The translations under genes and the position numbers were made by a program. A DNA stretch of 64,000 nt from Pricia antarctica (GTDB taxonomy: Bacteria; Bacteroidota; Bacteroidia; Flavobacteriales; Flavobacteriaceae): assembly GCF_900101815.1 (NCBI RefSeq), contig NZ_FNAO01000006.1, positions 124,001 to 188,000 of the forward strand. Direction: 5' to 3'. The notes below the pieces were generated by a model. The model was not told the origin of the DNA, made no database searches, and worked only from the letters and a program-made list of their open reading frames with translations. This document shows, one piece after another, positions 34,952-44,748 of the stretch (its first letter is position 1; each line of letters starts with the position of its first letter).

Positions 34952-36501
34952 AGGGTATCCGAAGCCGGTATCATCTTGGCACTAAGATCTGGTTCTTTCA
35001 TGTCTTTATCTAAAGGAAACATGGGTCTTTTGATTCGTTTATAGCCAAGCCGTTGTAGATCTTGGTCTACGCCGCCGGGGGTTAGTGCCATAATCCAGTC
35101 CCCACGCATGTCGTAAAGTTCGGGAACGAGGTAGCCGATTTTCACCACGATGATATCCGATTTTTTAGGTTGCAGTCCCAAATCTGTGAAATCACTTGTA
35201 TGGTGATAGGGCTTCCGCTTTTTGGTCACGATGACGTGAACGCTTCCGACCTTTACGACCACTTCGGTTTCCGCATCGACATCACCTTGCTTGATGGCTT
35301 CAACCGTACCGGATAATGGAATCGGTGGTGCAAATCGGTCGTCAACTTCGGCACCGACCGGAGCGCTGACTTTTCCACCGACCCCGACTTTGACGGCTTC
35401 TTTGATGAGTTGAGGTCCTGGCAATGAGGCATAGATCAATGAAGGTCCTTGTTCGGACTTGAATTCCGGCCGGGCCAGAATTTTTGCTAAGGTCCAAGTA
35501 ACATCGCCAGCGCCGCCTGCCGTCGGGTTATCACCCATGTCACTAATCATAAATGGCTTTTTATCACTGGCAAGGGCCATGTCCAGACTTTCGTTGAGCG
35601 GCGCGACCGGTGCCACGAACTCAAAAGATTCTCGTACATCCCAAAAGCTTTCCGCCAGTCTTTCCGCGCCATTTTCCACTTTTTCCTTGTCGTCTCCTGT
35701 GACCATAACTACCGCATGGTTGCGCGGTTCATCAGCCCAGGCATAGCCAATCCAAATCGCGGCATCGATCACACCCTCTTGATTCGCGACGTTTGGAACT
35801 TCGGCATACAGACTTTTCCCCGGTTCGATACGGGTACTTGTCATCTCGCCGGGCAGCAGAATGGGGACGGGAACATACGCCTTGTATTTCGGTTTTCCTT
35901 TTCCACTTTCAAGGCGATCCAATAGATTATCAACCGCGCGTTGTCTAGATTCGTTGGCATCTTCATGGGGCGCCATGCGATAACACGTAATCAGGTCGGA
36001 GTGCTTTGCCAAACGTTCGGATACATTGCCGTGCAAATCCATCGAAGTAGAAATCAAAGGTTCCGTACCGATGACTTCACGGATGCGCTTGATCAAATCC
36101 CCTTCCGGGTCATCGAGACCCACCACGCTCATCGCCCCATGGATGTCAAAAAAAAGTCCGTCATACGGTCCATTTTCCTCAAGCATTTTTAAGATTTGCC
36201 CCGTAAGCGACTCATAGGCCTCCCGGGTAACGATACCACCCGGCAGGGATTTCCCCACCAATATGGGTACCCATTCCGCGCGTGTTCTCTCGTTTGAACC
36301 CGCCGTCATAAAAGGGTACCTGCTAAAAATGGAATCTCCCGTTCTGGCGTGAAAGGCTTCTTCAGTCGATTGGGCAGGGGAGAACGTGCTCGATTCTATG
36401 CCGAGGCCGGCAATGGCAATGCGAGGAAGTTTTTCGGATTGCGCAAATACCGTAACGGTGGCGAATTGGAGGAGTATGGCGAATAGGAATCGTTTTTTCA
36501 T
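34948..36501 (-). CDS. M81 family metallopeptidase (MlrC-like)
   Basis: A 517-residue member of the M81 family, named for microcystinase C. The ATG at 36501 gives a Sec signal, MKKRFLFAILLQFATVTVFA, so it is periplasmic or secreted. The N-terminal domain starts PRIAIAGLGIESSTFSP. Metal-binding candidates are the His of FFDIHGAMSV and the Asp/His of STSMDLHGNVSE. The C-terminal half has MISDMGDNPTAGGAGDVTW, the MlrC_C hallmark. The family degrades linear peptides, but most members act on unknown substrates. Microcystin use must not be assumed. It is a lone minus-strand gene. Confidence 0.88.
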   Translation of the reverse strand: MKKRFLFAILLQFATVTVFAQSEKLPRIAIAGLGIESSTFSPAQSTEEAFHARTGDSIFSRYPFMTAGSNERTRAEWVPILVGKSLPGGIVTREAYESLTGQILKMLEENGPYDGLFFDIHGAMSVVGLDDPEGDLIKRIREVIGTEPLISTSMDLHGNVSERLAKHSDLITCYRMAPHEDANESRQRAVDNLLDRLESGKGKPKYKAYVPVPILLPGEMTSTRIEPGKSLYAEVPNVANQEGVIDAAIWIGYAWADEPRNHAVVMVTGDDKEKVENGAERLAESFWDVRESFEFVAPVAPLNESLDMALASDKKPFMISDMGDNPTAGGAGDVTWTLAKILARPEFKSEQGPSLIYASLPGPQLIKEAVKVGVGGKVSAPVGAEVDDRFAPPIPLSGTVEAIKQGDVDAETEVVVKVGSVHVIVTKKRKPYHHTSDFTDLGLQPKKSDIIVVKIGYLVPELYDMRGDWIMALTPGGVDQDLQRLGYKRIKRPMFPLDKDMKEPDLSAKMIPASDTL

Positions 36502-36610
36502 AATCAAGTTCTTCAATCTCAAAGATAATTTAAAATAGCAATTTTACCCATATGAGGGTATCTCCATTGCAAATTCAATCTTTTTGGAATACCATGTAGT
36601 CCCTTCTACC

Positions 36611-37879
36611 TCAATAAGTATCCCGAATCTCCTCAAAAATATCCTGCATCCTTTTTTTCACTTCCGAGCTGGGGTGGCGAAAATGGTTGTTCATAAAACT
36701 GAAGATCAGGGTCTTTCCGGATTTTGTTACCAGATAGCCGCTCACGCAATGTACGTTACCCAAACTTCCGGTCTTGGCGTGGAGGTAGGGCTCTGGATCA
36801 CCGGGGTACCAGCGCTCCAGGGTTCCGGAAACGCCTCCGGTAGGGAAGATATCAAAAAGGCGTTCTTTCGGTATTTTCTTGTACAATTTATGCAGTACGT
36901 GTACTATGGATTCCGGAGTAAATAGGTTATATCGTGACAGGCCCGATCCATCGACCCATTGGGGTGTTTGTTTAAGATCGGAAAGTTGATTGTTCAAGAC
37001 GGAGTCCCGCACCTTTCCGCCATTAAGCGTGTCGGACAGGGTGGAGGAGGCCAGCAATAAAAGTTGCTCCGCAACCATATTATCGCTTACGTGCATCATC
37101 CGCCGGTAGAGGGAGTCGGAGGGAAGGCTGTATAAAACCTGCTTTTCCCCAATAGGCATATGGTCGGCTATCCGGATCTTTTTCCCCAATACATCCTGCA
37201 AAAGCATCCTTGTTAAGGTGGAATCCGTTTTATAGGGAATCTCAACGGTGTCTTTGCGGAATTTCCCAAAATAGAAAACGTTTTTCTCAGGTTCTCGTTG
37301 TAGCTTATAATTGATTGGAACCACTTTGTTCAGAAGATAAGATGGGGCCACCTTCAGTACATCCGTATTATGTAGGGTCGCTACGTTGCCGTAGAGGGGC
37401 AACGGACTTCTTTCGGGCTGGTAATAATATTCATAATCGGCCCAAGACCATCCGGGACCGAACTTATCTTCTTCAAAATTGTTGAGATAAAGAGCAATAT
37501 TTTTATGTCCGCGCAAGAAGTTTAACGCTGTGCTATCCTTAAAATAGGGATGTAAAAAAGAGGGGTCTCCAGTACCTTCAATATAAAGGGTGTCGTTTTC
37601 GATCAGATACTTCAGCGCGGGAATTTTGTCCGGTAAAAACTGGAGGGCCGTAAACAGGGTGAAAATCTTGGTATTGCTCGCCGGGGTAAAATATTTGGTG
37701 CTATTGAGGTGGTAGAGCGTATCGTTCGAGTCGGCATCAAGCAATAGAAATCCCGTAAATTGATTATCGAAAAATGGTGATTCCAGAATGGTTTTGGTCG
37801 AACGTTGTAGGGTTCTCTTAGCACTCGCACATCCAAATAAAAATAATAGGACGGTGCAACCGAATACAATTTTTTTCAT
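36611..37879 (-). CDS. dacB: D-alanyl-D-alanine carboxypeptidase/endopeptidase, PBP4 family (S13)
   Basis: A 422-residue S13-family penicillin-binding protein. The signal KIVFGCTVLLFLFGC has a lipobox (Cys17), so it is probably a lipoprotein. The SxxK motif is ASNTK, with Ser68 and Lys71, SDN appears in HVSDNMVAEQ and KTG in HAKTGSLG, in the correct order. It should trim or cross-cut peptidoglycan stem peptides in the periplasm. Its gene is monocistronic and ends close to the M81 peptidase start. Confidence 0.9.
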   Translation of the reverse strand: MKKIVFGCTVLLFLFGCASAKRTLQRSTKTILESPFFDNQFTGFLLLDADSNDTLYHLNSTKYFTPASNTKIFTLFTALQFLPDKIPALKYLIENDTLYIEGTGDPSFLHPYFKDSTALNFLRGHKNIALYLNNFEEDKFGPGWSWADYEYYYQPERSPLPLYGNVATLHNTDVLKVAPSYLLNKVVPINYKLQREPEKNVFYFGKFRKDTVEIPYKTDSTLTRMLLQDVLGKKIRIADHMPIGEKQVLYSLPSDSLYRRMMHVSDNMVAEQLLLLASSTLSDTLNGGKVRDSVLNNQLSDLKQTPQWVDGSGLSRYNLFTPESIVHVLHKLYKKIPKERLFDIFPTGGVSGTLERWYPGDPEPYLHAKTGSLGNVHCVSGYLVTKSGKTLIFSFMNNHFRHPSSEVKKRMQDIFEEIRDTY

Positions 37880-38032
37880 TGTTTTTTATTCGTTTGGAAT
37901 ACCAAAGATAGGGCGTTTAACAAGACTTTGGCGAACTTTTAACTAGACGTCTACAACATATTTCAGGCTTTATTGTTTAACTTTATGCATGAGATATACT
38001 CATAACAACCTAATTAATTAAACATTTTGAAT

Positions 38033-38230
38033 ATGGCTAGCAGCATGCTTGAGTACTCTAAAACGGTACTCAAAAAAGTCAGTTTTGATGTAAAACTATT
38101 TTGCAAGGAACTGGAAAAAGCGATTTCAAGATTGCTTCCCGAGGAAATCGAAGAACTCAAAAGCTGGTTAAAACAGTTCATAACGGACAAACCGGAACTT
38201 CAAAACAGCCTCGTTTACATAAAAGCTTAA
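38033..38230 (+). CDS. small conserved protein of 65 residues, function unknown
   Basis: A 65-residue hydrophilic product, MASSMLEYSKTVLKKVSFD onward, with two amphipathic helices (about 17-30 and 35-50) and no signal. I prefer the ATG at 38033 over the TTG six bases upstream. I recognise no domain. Similar small proteins occur in Flavobacteria, and the even length and strong hairpin terminator immediately after it support a real gene. It lies between a PBP4 gene and oxyR, on the opposite strand to both, so it is transcribed alone. Confidence 0.72.
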   Translation: MASSMLEYSKTVLKKVSFDVKLFCKELEKAISRLLPEEIEELKSWLKQFITDKPELQNSLVYIKA

Positions 38231-38237
38231 TCTAACC

Positions 38238-38264
38238 GCCCTTCGATTTTCGAGGGGCTTTTTA
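38238..38264 (+). terminator. hairpin terminator of the 65-aa gene
   Basis: GCCCTTCGA TTT TCGAGGGGC followed by TTTTTAATTTTT. The right end runs into the oxyR stop region on the other strand. Confidence 0.8.
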
Positions 38265-39203
38265 ATTTTTGCTTATTGGACTGATGATTTTCACGTCTTG
38301 AAAAGCGATTGCACCTCTTACAATCGCCGATATTACATCCTTCAAGGCTTCCGTAATCTGTATTTTCAGCTCACTTTTATGATAGATAAGGCTGACTTCC
38401 CGAGCAGGGGAGGGGTTCTCGAAATACCGTAGATTTTTTTTCTTTTCATCATCAAGTACCAGCGTATTTAAAAATGGCAAAAGTGTCATTCCCAAACCCT
38501 CGTCGGCCAAGTTGACCAAGGTTTCGAAACTGCCACTTTGCAGATGGAAATTTGCATTTTCAAAATTCTGCGGAACCTCGCAAAGGTTGATAATCCCCTC
38601 ACGAAAACAATGGCCGTCCCTTAAGAGCAGTATGTCGTTGATGTCAAGGTCTTTTGGGTTTATTTTTTGCGCCTTTGCCAACCGATGGTTTTTCGGCACA
38701 TAGCCGACGAAAGGTTCATAATACAGGGGGCGTTCCCTAATATACTCGATTTCGAGGGGTGTTGCGGCAATGGCGGCATCTAAATGGCCGTCTTGCAAGT
38801 TGCGGATAAGGCTCTCGGTATTTTGTTCCTTGATTATCAGGTTTACTTTGGGATATCTGTTAATGAAGGTTTTTAGGAACATGGGCAGTAGGGTAGGCAT
38901 GACCGTAGGGATGATTCCGAGCTTGAAATCGCCACCGATGAATCCCTTTTCCTGGTCTACTACATCTTTGATGCGGTGGGCCTCGTTCACAATATTTTGG
39001 GCCTGTGCAACGATTTTTTTGCCTACCTCGGTAATGGCTATCGGTTTTTTGCCGCGATCAAAAATCAATACATCCAGCTCATCTTCCAGCTTTTGCACCT
39101 GCATGCTTAAGGTCGGTTGGGTCACAAAGCTTTTTTCGGCCGCCAAGGTAAAGTTCCGGTACTCGGCAACGGCCAGTACGTACTGCAATTGTGTGATAGT
39201 CAT
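38262..39203 (-). CDS. oxyR: hydrogen peroxide-inducible LysR regulator OxyR
   Basis: A 313-residue LysR regulator. The N-terminal HTH is QLQYVLAVAEYRNFTLAAEK with RVTQPTLSMQV-like recognition helix (SFVTQPTLSMQ). The substrate domain has the two redox cysteines at exactly Cys199 and Cys208 (GHCFREGIINLC), the spacing of the peroxide-sensing disulfide of OxyR. The family therefore senses H2O2 and activates catalase, peroxiredoxin and related genes. A 15-bp palindrome lies upstream, between this gene and ybaB. The assignment is firm because of the cysteines. Confidence 0.93.
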   Translation of the reverse strand: MTITQLQYVLAVAEYRNFTLAAEKSFVTQPTLSMQVQKLEDELDVLIFDRGKKPIAITEVGKKIVAQAQNIVNEAHRIKDVVDQEKGFIGGDFKLGIIPTVMPTLLPMFLKTFINRYPKVNLIIKEQNTESLIRNLQDGHLDAAIAATPLEIEYIRERPLYYEPFVGYVPKNHRLAKAQKINPKDLDINDILLLRDGHCFREGIINLCEVPQNFENANFHLQSGSFETLVNLADEGLGMTLLPFLNTLVLDDEKKKNLRYFENPSPAREVSLIYHKSELKIQITEALKDVISAIVRGAIAFQDVKIISPISKN

Positions 39204-39241
39204 AGCAAAATAAGTTCAGCCGATAAAAATAGGAAAACAGG

Positions 39242-39256
39242 CGATAGAAACTATCG
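39242..39256. promoter_or_regulatory. 15-bp palindrome upstream of oxyR, candidate operator
   Basis: CGATAG AAA CTATCG is a perfect palindrome ending 38 bp before the oxyR start. It carries ATAG and CTAT half-sites like those of OxyR and other LysR operators, but with a 3-base and not the usual 7-base centre. Autoregulation is plausible. Confidence 0.5.
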
Positions 39257-39275
39257 TTGTTGTAGCTTGTACTAG

Positions 39276-39605
39276 TTATTTGCCATAGAGCGCATCCATC
39301 CCGGGAATATTGGGCATTCCCTCTTTAGCGACAGCGGCCAGTTCAGTTTCGTTTACCTGGGTCGCTTTTTCGATGGCTTTATTAAGGGTCAGTATCAGGT
39401 AATCCTCCAATTGTTCCCTATCCTCCAGTAAACTTTCGTCAATTTTGATTTCCTTCACTTTTCGATTGGCGGTTATGGTAACCTTTACGAGACCTTCCGC
39501 AGAACTTTCATCCAACAGAACTGTATCCAATCGTTTTTTGGTAGCGGCCACCTTTTCTTGGGTTTCCTTGAGTTTCCCCATCATTCCCATCATATCTCCG
39601 AACAT
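39276..39605 (-). CDS. YbaB/EbfC family nucleoid-associated protein
   Basis: A 109-residue protein of the YbaB/EbfC DNA-binding family (PF02575). The opening [20 protein letters not shown] is methionine-rich and helical. Next come [20 protein letters not shown] and the [18 protein letters not shown] helix. Length and order are standard. YbaB binds DNA as a dimer, with preference for particular AT-rich sites. A TAAATTTG element on the minus strand (39639-39632) is 27 bp upstream and could be its promoter. It is followed on the same strand by oxyR. Confidence 0.92.
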   Translation of the reverse strand: MFGDMMGMMGKLKETQEKVAATKKRLDTVLLDESSAEGLVKVTITANRKVKEIKIDESLLEDREQLEDYLILTLNKAIEKATQVNETELAAVAKEGMPNIPGMDALYGK

Positions 39606-39631
39606 AATCCTATTTTTTAAATTTATGTGTC

Positions 39632-39639
39632 CAAATTTA
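39632..39639 (-). promoter_or_regulatory. candidate -7 element of ybaB
   Basis: TAAATTTG on the minus strand matches TAnnTTTG, 27 bp before the ATG at 39605. No clear -33 TTG is visible. Confidence 0.4.
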
Positions 39640-39796
39640 CTAAATTGTCGGTTGATTAGGGCTATACGTCTATCGCTTTACCTTCGTACGCGTATCGCAA
39701 TACTCTTAATGGTCATTTAAAGCCCCAAGGCGAAAGGCGTATAGCCTATGGTAAATGGCGAAAGGCCGTTTTACAATCCAACGAAAAGTGTCAAAG

Positions 39797-41932
39797 ATGA
39801 ACATATCCATTAAATACAAAACAATCTTGGCGCTATTCTTTACATTTGCCGGCTCAATGTACAGCCAAGAAAATACTATGAAGGAAGTTACCGCGCCCGT
39901 AGCTCAAAAGATTCCCGAAAAACTGGAAAAGCACGGCGATATCAGGGTAGATGATTATTATTGGATGAAGGATAGGGAAAACCCCGAGGTCATCTCCCAT
40001 CTTGAAGCGGAAAATGCGTACTACAATACATTGACCGCGCATACCAAGATTTTTCAGGATTCCCTTTTTGCCGAAATGAAATCCCGAATTAAGGAGGATG
40101 ATGAGTCGGTACCCTATAAACAGGAAGGTTACTGGTATATTACCCGTTATGAGACGGGAAAGGAATATCCCATCTATTCCCGAAAAAAGGAAAGTTTAGA
40201 GGCGAAGGAGGAAATTATGTTCAACGGTAACGAAATGGCCGAGGGGCACGATTATTTCAGTATCGGGGGCATCGCTGTGAGCCCCGATAATACGCTGGCC
40301 GCTTTCGGTGTGGATACGGTTTCTAGAAGGCAGTATCACATCCAAATAAAAAATTTACGGAACGGGGAAATTTATGAAGATAGGATAGAGAATACGACCG
40401 GTGGCTCGGTCTGGGCGGACGATAATACAACTCTGTTTTACAGCAAAAAGGATCCGATAACCCTGCGATCGGATAAAATCTACAAGCACAAACTAGGTAC
40501 TTCTTCTGAAGATGACGAACTGATTTTTCATGAAAAGGATGATACCTTCGGAACGTTTGTCTACAAAACCAAATCAAAGAAATACATTGTTATTGGTTCG
40601 TACAGCACCTTAACTTCTGAATATCAGGTCATACGTGCCGACCAGCCAGACGGGGAATTCAAAATGTTCTCGCCCAGAACAAGGGGTCTTGAATACAGTA
40701 TTTCGCATTATGACGACCATTTTTATGTACTGACCAATAAGGATGGCGCGACCAATTTTAAATTGATGCAAGTCGGTGAGGCGCAAACGGCTTCGGATAA
40801 ATGGGAGGAGTTTATTCCGCATAGAAAGGATGTTCTTTTGGAGGACATCGATATTTTCAAGGAGTATTATGTGCTTTCAGAACGTGAAAACGGACTCAAC
40901 AAAATCAAGATTGTCAGATGGGACGGTTCGGATAGTTATTATCTGCCCTTTGACAGCGAGACTTACACAGCGGGCGTCGGCCAAAATCCGGACTTCGATA
41001 CCGAGACGCTACGATATGGGTATACTTCCATGGCTACCCCGACTTCAGTCATCGATTTTAATATGCGTACGAAAGAAAAGGAAGTTAAGAAAGAACAGGA
41101 AGTACTTGGCGGTAAGTTCGACAAGAACAATTATGTGGAGAAACGTATATGGGCCACGGCGCGGGATGGCGTGAAAGTACCCATGTCTGTCGTATACCAT
41201 AAGGATACAAAATTGGGCAAAGACACCCCGGTTTTACAATATGCCTACGGATCTTATGGCGCCACCATCGACCCTTATTTTTCTACGGTCCGTTTGAGCC
41301 TTTTGGACAGGGGCTTTGTGTATGTGCTCGCGCATATTAGGGGGGGGCAGTATCTGGGCAGACCCTGGTATGAAGACGGTAAATTGTTGAAAAAGAAGAA
41401 TACGTTCACCGATTTTGTGGATTGCTCCAAATATTTGATTACGGAAGGCTATACCAGTGGTGATCATTTGTATGCCATGGGCGGTTCTGCCGGTGGACTT
41501 TTGATGGGCGCCGTCGTGAACATTGCACCCGAAATATACAATGGAATTATTGCCGCGGTACCCTTTGTAGACGTGGTTACTACAATGCTCGATGATTCGA
41601 TTCCCTTGACTACAGGTGAGTACGATGAATGGGGCAACCCCAATGAAAAGGAATCGTATGACTATATGAAATCGTATTCGCCCTATGATCAGGTCAAGGC
41701 ACAATCCTATCCGAATATGTTGGTAACTACGGGGCTGCACGATTCGCAAGTCCAGTATTTCGAGCCCGCAAAATGGGTGGCCAAACTGCGCGAGGTCAAG
41801 ACCGATACCAATCAGCTGCTCTTCGATATAAATATGGATGCCGGTCATGGCGGGGCTTCCGGGCGGTTTGAAGCCTTGAAGGAAGTAGCCAAGGAATATG
41901 CATTTTTATTGGATCTGGAAGGGAAGATTTGA
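39797..41932 (+). CDS. S9 family prolyl oligopeptidase (oligopeptidase B type)
   Basis: A 711-residue serine peptidase with an N-terminal beta-propeller (about 60-430) and a C-terminal alpha/beta hydrolase domain. The ATG at 39797 gives a signal (MNISIKYKTILALFFTFAG), which the longer frame lacks. The catalytic Ser is in MGGSAGGLLMG near residue 567, Asp in LHDSQVQYFEP and His in DAGHGGASGR. The motif HIRGGQYLGRPWYEDGK is typical of oligopeptidase B. It should cleave oligopeptides after basic residues in the periplasm. The gene is monocistronic. Confidence 0.9.
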   Translation: MNISIKYKTILALFFTFAGSMYSQENTMKEVTAPVAQKIPEKLEKHGDIRVDDYYWMKDRENPEVISHLEAENAYYNTLTAHTKIFQDSLFAEMKSRIKEDDESVPYKQEGYWYITRYETGKEYPIYSRKKESLEAKEEIMFNGNEMAEGHDYFSIGGIAVSPDNTLAAFGVDTVSRRQYHIQIKNLRNGEIYEDRIENTTGGSVWADDNTTLFYSKKDPITLRSDKIYKHKLGTSSEDDELIFHEKDDTFGTFVYKTKSKKYIVIGSYSTLTSEYQVIRADQPDGEFKMFSPRTRGLEYSISHYDDHFYVLTNKDGATNFKLMQVGEAQTASDKWEEFIPHRKDVLLEDIDIFKEYYVLSERENGLNKIKIVRWDGSDSYYLPFDSETYTAGVGQNPDFDTETLRYGYTSMATPTSVIDFNMRTKEKEVKKEQEVLGGKFDKNNYVEKRIWATARDGVKVPMSVVYHKDTKLGKDTPVLQYAYGSYGATIDPYFSTVRLSLLDRGFVYVLAHIRGGQYLGRPWYEDGKLLKKKNTFTDFVDCSKYLITEGYTSGDHLYAMGGSAGGLLMGAVVNIAPEIYNGIIAAVPFVDVVTTMLDDSIPLTTGEYDEWGNPNEKESYDYMKSYSPYDQVKAQSYPNMLVTTGLHDSQVQYFEPAKWVAKLREVKTDTNQLLFDINMDAGHGGASGRFEALKEVAKEYAFLLDLEGKI

Positions 41933-42062
41933 GGTTGTGCTCAGAACTCAGCGTCGTAAGCTATACGCAATTTTCGGTATCCGAGAATGGCGTGCAGCGC
42001 ACAGCACATAGCGCAAGTGGCGTTTTTTCCCGTTTCAGAAGCAAGCTTTCCAAAATAATTAG

Positions 42063-42070
42063 TAATTTTG
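42063..42070 (+). promoter_or_regulatory. candidate -7 element of the cysteine synthase gene
   Basis: TAATTTTG, exact match to TAnnTTTG, 58 bp before the ATG at 42129. No TTG at -33 is evident. Confidence 0.45.
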
Positions 42071-42128
42071 CAGTAAGAATTGACCAAACTCTAGCTATTT
42101 TAGGGGATTCCAAAACCAGACATTCTGT

Positions 42129-43172
42129 ATGGCACATAAGATAAACGCTTATAACAACGTCCTAGAACTCATAGGAAATACGCCCCTCGTCAAACTCAAT
42201 AAAATCACTAAAGGCTTTGCCGGCAACTTCTTTGCCAAGGTCGAAGCCTTTAATCCCGGTCACTCCTCGAAAGACCGTATCGCGATGTATATAATTGAAG
42301 AGGCTGAACGTAAGGGTATTTTGACCGAGGGAAGCACCATTATCGAGACCACTTCGGGCAATACCGGTTTCAGTATCGCCATGGTCAGCATCATCAAGGG
42401 TTATGATTGTATTTTGGCCGTAAGTTCTAAATCCTCTACCGATAAAATAAACATGTTACGCTCGATGGGCGCTACGGTGTATGTCTGTCCGGCGCACGTC
42501 AGCGCCGATGACCCAAGATCTTACTATGAGGTGGCCAAAAGACTGCATGAAGAGACAGAGGGATCGATTTATATTAACCAATATTTCAACGAACTGAACA
42601 TAGAGGCCCATTATGTCAGTACCGGCCCGGAAATATGGGAGCAGACCAATGGGCATATCACCCATCTGGTTGCTTGTAGCGGTACAGGTGGAACAATTTC
42701 CGGAACGGCCAAATATCTGAAAGAACAAAACCCGGATATAAAGGTCATAGGTGTCGATGCCTACGGGTCTGTTCTGAAAAAATATCACGAAACCGGAAAA
42801 TTCGATGCTAAGGAGGTTTATCCTTATCGTATCGAGGGATTGGGCAAAAACCTGATTCCAGGTGCAACGGAATTTGAACTTATCGATGAGTTCATCAAGG
42901 TGACCGATTCCGAAAGTGCCCATACCGCCCGTGAAATAGCACAAACCGAAGGTATATTTGCAGGTTATACCAGTGGTGCCGCCATTCAAGCTATAAAACA
43001 GCTCAACGAACGCGGCGAATTTGGTGCGGACGATAACGTGGTGGTCATCTTCCCAGATCACGGATCACGTTACATGAGTAAAATCTACAGCGATCAATGG
43101 ATGGAAGACCAAGGTTTTCTTGATACCGAACCTGTTGAGAAAACTCAAGAAATACAGTATATTAAGGAATAG
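42129..43172 (+). CDS. PLP-dependent cysteine synthase family protein
   Basis: A 347-residue fold type II PLP enzyme. The Schiff-base lysine is Lys48 in HSSKDR, the phosphate-binding TSGNTG is at 75-80 and CSGTGGT sits near 183. The overall form fits O-acetylserine sulfhydrylase or a cystathionine beta-synthase-like enzyme, which makes cysteine from O-acetylserine and sulfide or uses another nucleophile. The protein is longer than CysK at the C-terminus and has no Bateman domain. The specific reaction cannot be chosen between these two. A strong hairpin follows the gene. Confidence 0.88.
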   Translation: MAHKINAYNNVLELIGNTPLVKLNKITKGFAGNFFAKVEAFNPGHSSKDRIAMYIIEEAERKGILTEGSTIIETTSGNTGFSIAMVSIIKGYDCILAVSSKSSTDKINMLRSMGATVYVCPAHVSADDPRSYYEVAKRLHEETEGSIYINQYFNELNIEAHYVSTGPEIWEQTNGHITHLVACSGTGGTISGTAKYLKEQNPDIKVIGVDAYGSVLKKYHETGKFDAKEVYPYRIEGLGKNLIPGATEFELIDEFIKVTDSESAHTAREIAQTEGIFAGYTSGAAIQAIKQLNERGEFGADDNVVVIFPDHGSRYMSKIYSDQWMEDQGFLDTEPVEKTQEIQYIKE

Positions 43173-43196
43173 TTCTTTAAATGCAGAAAACAAAAG

Positions 43197-43229
43197 AGCG
43201 ACGGTTATCAACACCGTCGCTTTTTTTTT
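43197..43229 (+). terminator. hairpin terminator
   Basis: AGCGACGGT TATCA ACACCGTCGCT followed by nine T residues, 25 bp after the cysteine synthase gene. Confidence 0.9.
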
Positions 43230-43266
43230 GGGGATAAAAATTTCCCAAATATTCCCTATAAACGCT

Positions 43267-43274
43267 TACTTTTG
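43267..43274 (+). promoter_or_regulatory. candidate -7 element of the serine palmitoyltransferase gene
   Basis: TACTTTTG, an exact TAnnTTTG match, 24 bp upstream of the ATG at 43299, implying a short leader. Confidence 0.5.
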
Positions 43275-43298
43275 CAAACGAATCATAAGTGAAAATCA

Positions 43299-44558
43299 AT
43301 GCAAGATCTATTCGACAGAATATTGGAAAATAAAGGCCCGTTGGGCAAATGGGCGTCGCAGGCGGAAGGCTATTTTGTTTTTCCCAAGCTTGAGGGCCCG
43401 ATTTCGAACAGAATGAAATTTCAGGGCAAAGAAGTGATTACCTGGAGTATCAACGATTATCTAGGTCTGGCGAATTTGCCCGAAATCAAAAAAATAGATG
43501 GTGAGGTAGCCGCCGAGTACGGTTCTGCGTATCCGATGGGGGCTCGTATGATGAGTGGCCATACGGAATTTCATGAACAATTGGAACAAGAGTTGGCCGA
43601 TTTCGTGAAAAAGGAGTCCGCCTACTTGCTGAACTTTGGCTATCAAGGTATTCTGTCGGCAATCGATGCATTGGTATCGAAAGACGATATTATTGTTTAC
43701 GATGTTGATTCGCACGCCTGCATCATCGATGGGGTTCGCTTGCACATGGGCAAACGTTTCACGTTCGTTCATAACGACATGGAAAGTCTCGAAAAGAATT
43801 TAGATCGGGCTACGAAGATGGCAGAGCAGACCGGAGGAGGCATTTTGGTAATCTCGGAAGGGGTATTCGGTATGCGAGGTGAACAGGGAAAACTTAAGGA
43901 AATCATCGCACTAAAAAAGAAATTCACCTTCAGGTTATTGGTCGATGATGCTCACGGATTCGGCACTTTGGGAAAAACAGGCGCAGGAACAGGTGAGGAG
44001 CAAGGTGTTCAAGACGGTATTGACGTCTACTTTGCCACTTTCGCCAAATCAATGGCCGGTATCGGGGCCTTTTTGGCCGCTGACAAACAGATTATCGACT
44101 ATCTGAAATACAACCTACGCTCGCAGATGTTCGCCAAATCCCTACCTATGATATATGTGAAGGGTGCCCTTAAAAGGCTGGATATGTTACGGACCCAACC
44201 CGAACTTAAGGCAAAACTGTGGGAAAATGTAAACGCCCTCCAAAATGGACTCAAAGACAAGGGATTCAATATCGGGGATACGAACACTTGTGTCACTCCT
44301 GTCTACCTGAACGGAAGCATTCCCGAAGCGATGGCCTTGGTAAAGGATTTACGTGAAAACCACGGAATATTTTGTTCCATAGTTGTTTATCCAGTTATAC
44401 CTAAAGGGCTGATTTTACTTCGTATGATTCCCACTGCAACGCATACTATGCAAGACATCGAGGAGACCTTGGTCGCCTTCTCCGCGATTCGAGACAGACT
44501 GGAAAACGGTACGTACAAAAAGTTGTCAGCTGCCGTTGCTGCTGCGATGGGGGAGTGA
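43299..44558 (+). CDS. serine palmitoyltransferase-like alpha-oxoamine synthase
   Basis: A 419-residue fold type I PLP enzyme of the alpha-oxoamine synthase group. GARMMSGHTEFHEQLEQELA, DVDSHACIIDGVRL, LLVDDAHGFG (216-220) and the catalytic Lys250 in FAKSMAGIGAF are all present. Members of this length and motif set in Bacteroidota include the serine palmitoyltransferase that condenses serine with a fatty acyl thioester in the first step of sphingolipid synthesis. KBL or related condensing enzymes are possible. The neighbouring GNAT gene strengthens the lipid reading. Cytoplasmic and probably membrane-associated. Confidence 0.84.
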   Translation: MQDLFDRILENKGPLGKWASQAEGYFVFPKLEGPISNRMKFQGKEVITWSINDYLGLANLPEIKKIDGEVAAEYGSAYPMGARMMSGHTEFHEQLEQELADFVKKESAYLLNFGYQGILSAIDALVSKDDIIVYDVDSHACIIDGVRLHMGKRFTFVHNDMESLEKNLDRATKMAEQTGGGILVISEGVFGMRGEQGKLKEIIALKKKFTFRLLVDDAHGFGTLGKTGAGTGEEQGVQDGIDVYFATFAKSMAGIGAFLAADKQIIDYLKYNLRSQMFAKSLPMIYVKGALKRLDMLRTQPELKAKLWENVNALQNGLKDKGFNIGDTNTCVTPVYLNGSIPEAMALVKDLRENHGIFCSIVVYPVIPKGLILLRMIPTATHTMQDIEETLVAFSAIRDRLENGTYKKLSAAVAAAMGE

Positions 44559-44748
44559 GACGAAATCTGAGATTTTCTCAAATACCAAAAATGTAAAGTT
44601 CCAAATTCCAATTTTATTAATCCAAATTTATTGAGGGTTTCATTGACTATTTTTCGAACCGGCACGGGTCGATAGTACTAGGTAAACCTAATTTTATTTG
44701 AGATTTGATATTTGGAATTTACCGCATAGGTATATAGGTCGAGGTCCA

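Noticed and set aside
34948-36501. Reading the M81 peptidase as a microcystin-degrading enzyme
   Set aside because: No other mlr genes are present and most family members act on unknown peptides.
39660-39790. Short degenerate GGCGAAAGGC / CGTATAGCC motifs in front of the oligopeptidase gene
   Set aside because: Too few and too divergent to call a repeat with confidence.
41234-41848. A 204-aa ORF antisense to the oligopeptidase B gene
   Set aside because: It is a shadow of the conserved catalytic domain on the other strand and has no domain of its own.
42456-43061. A 201-aa ORF antisense to the cysteine synthase gene
   Set aside because: The plus-strand gene has all catalytic motifs, so this is a frame shadow.
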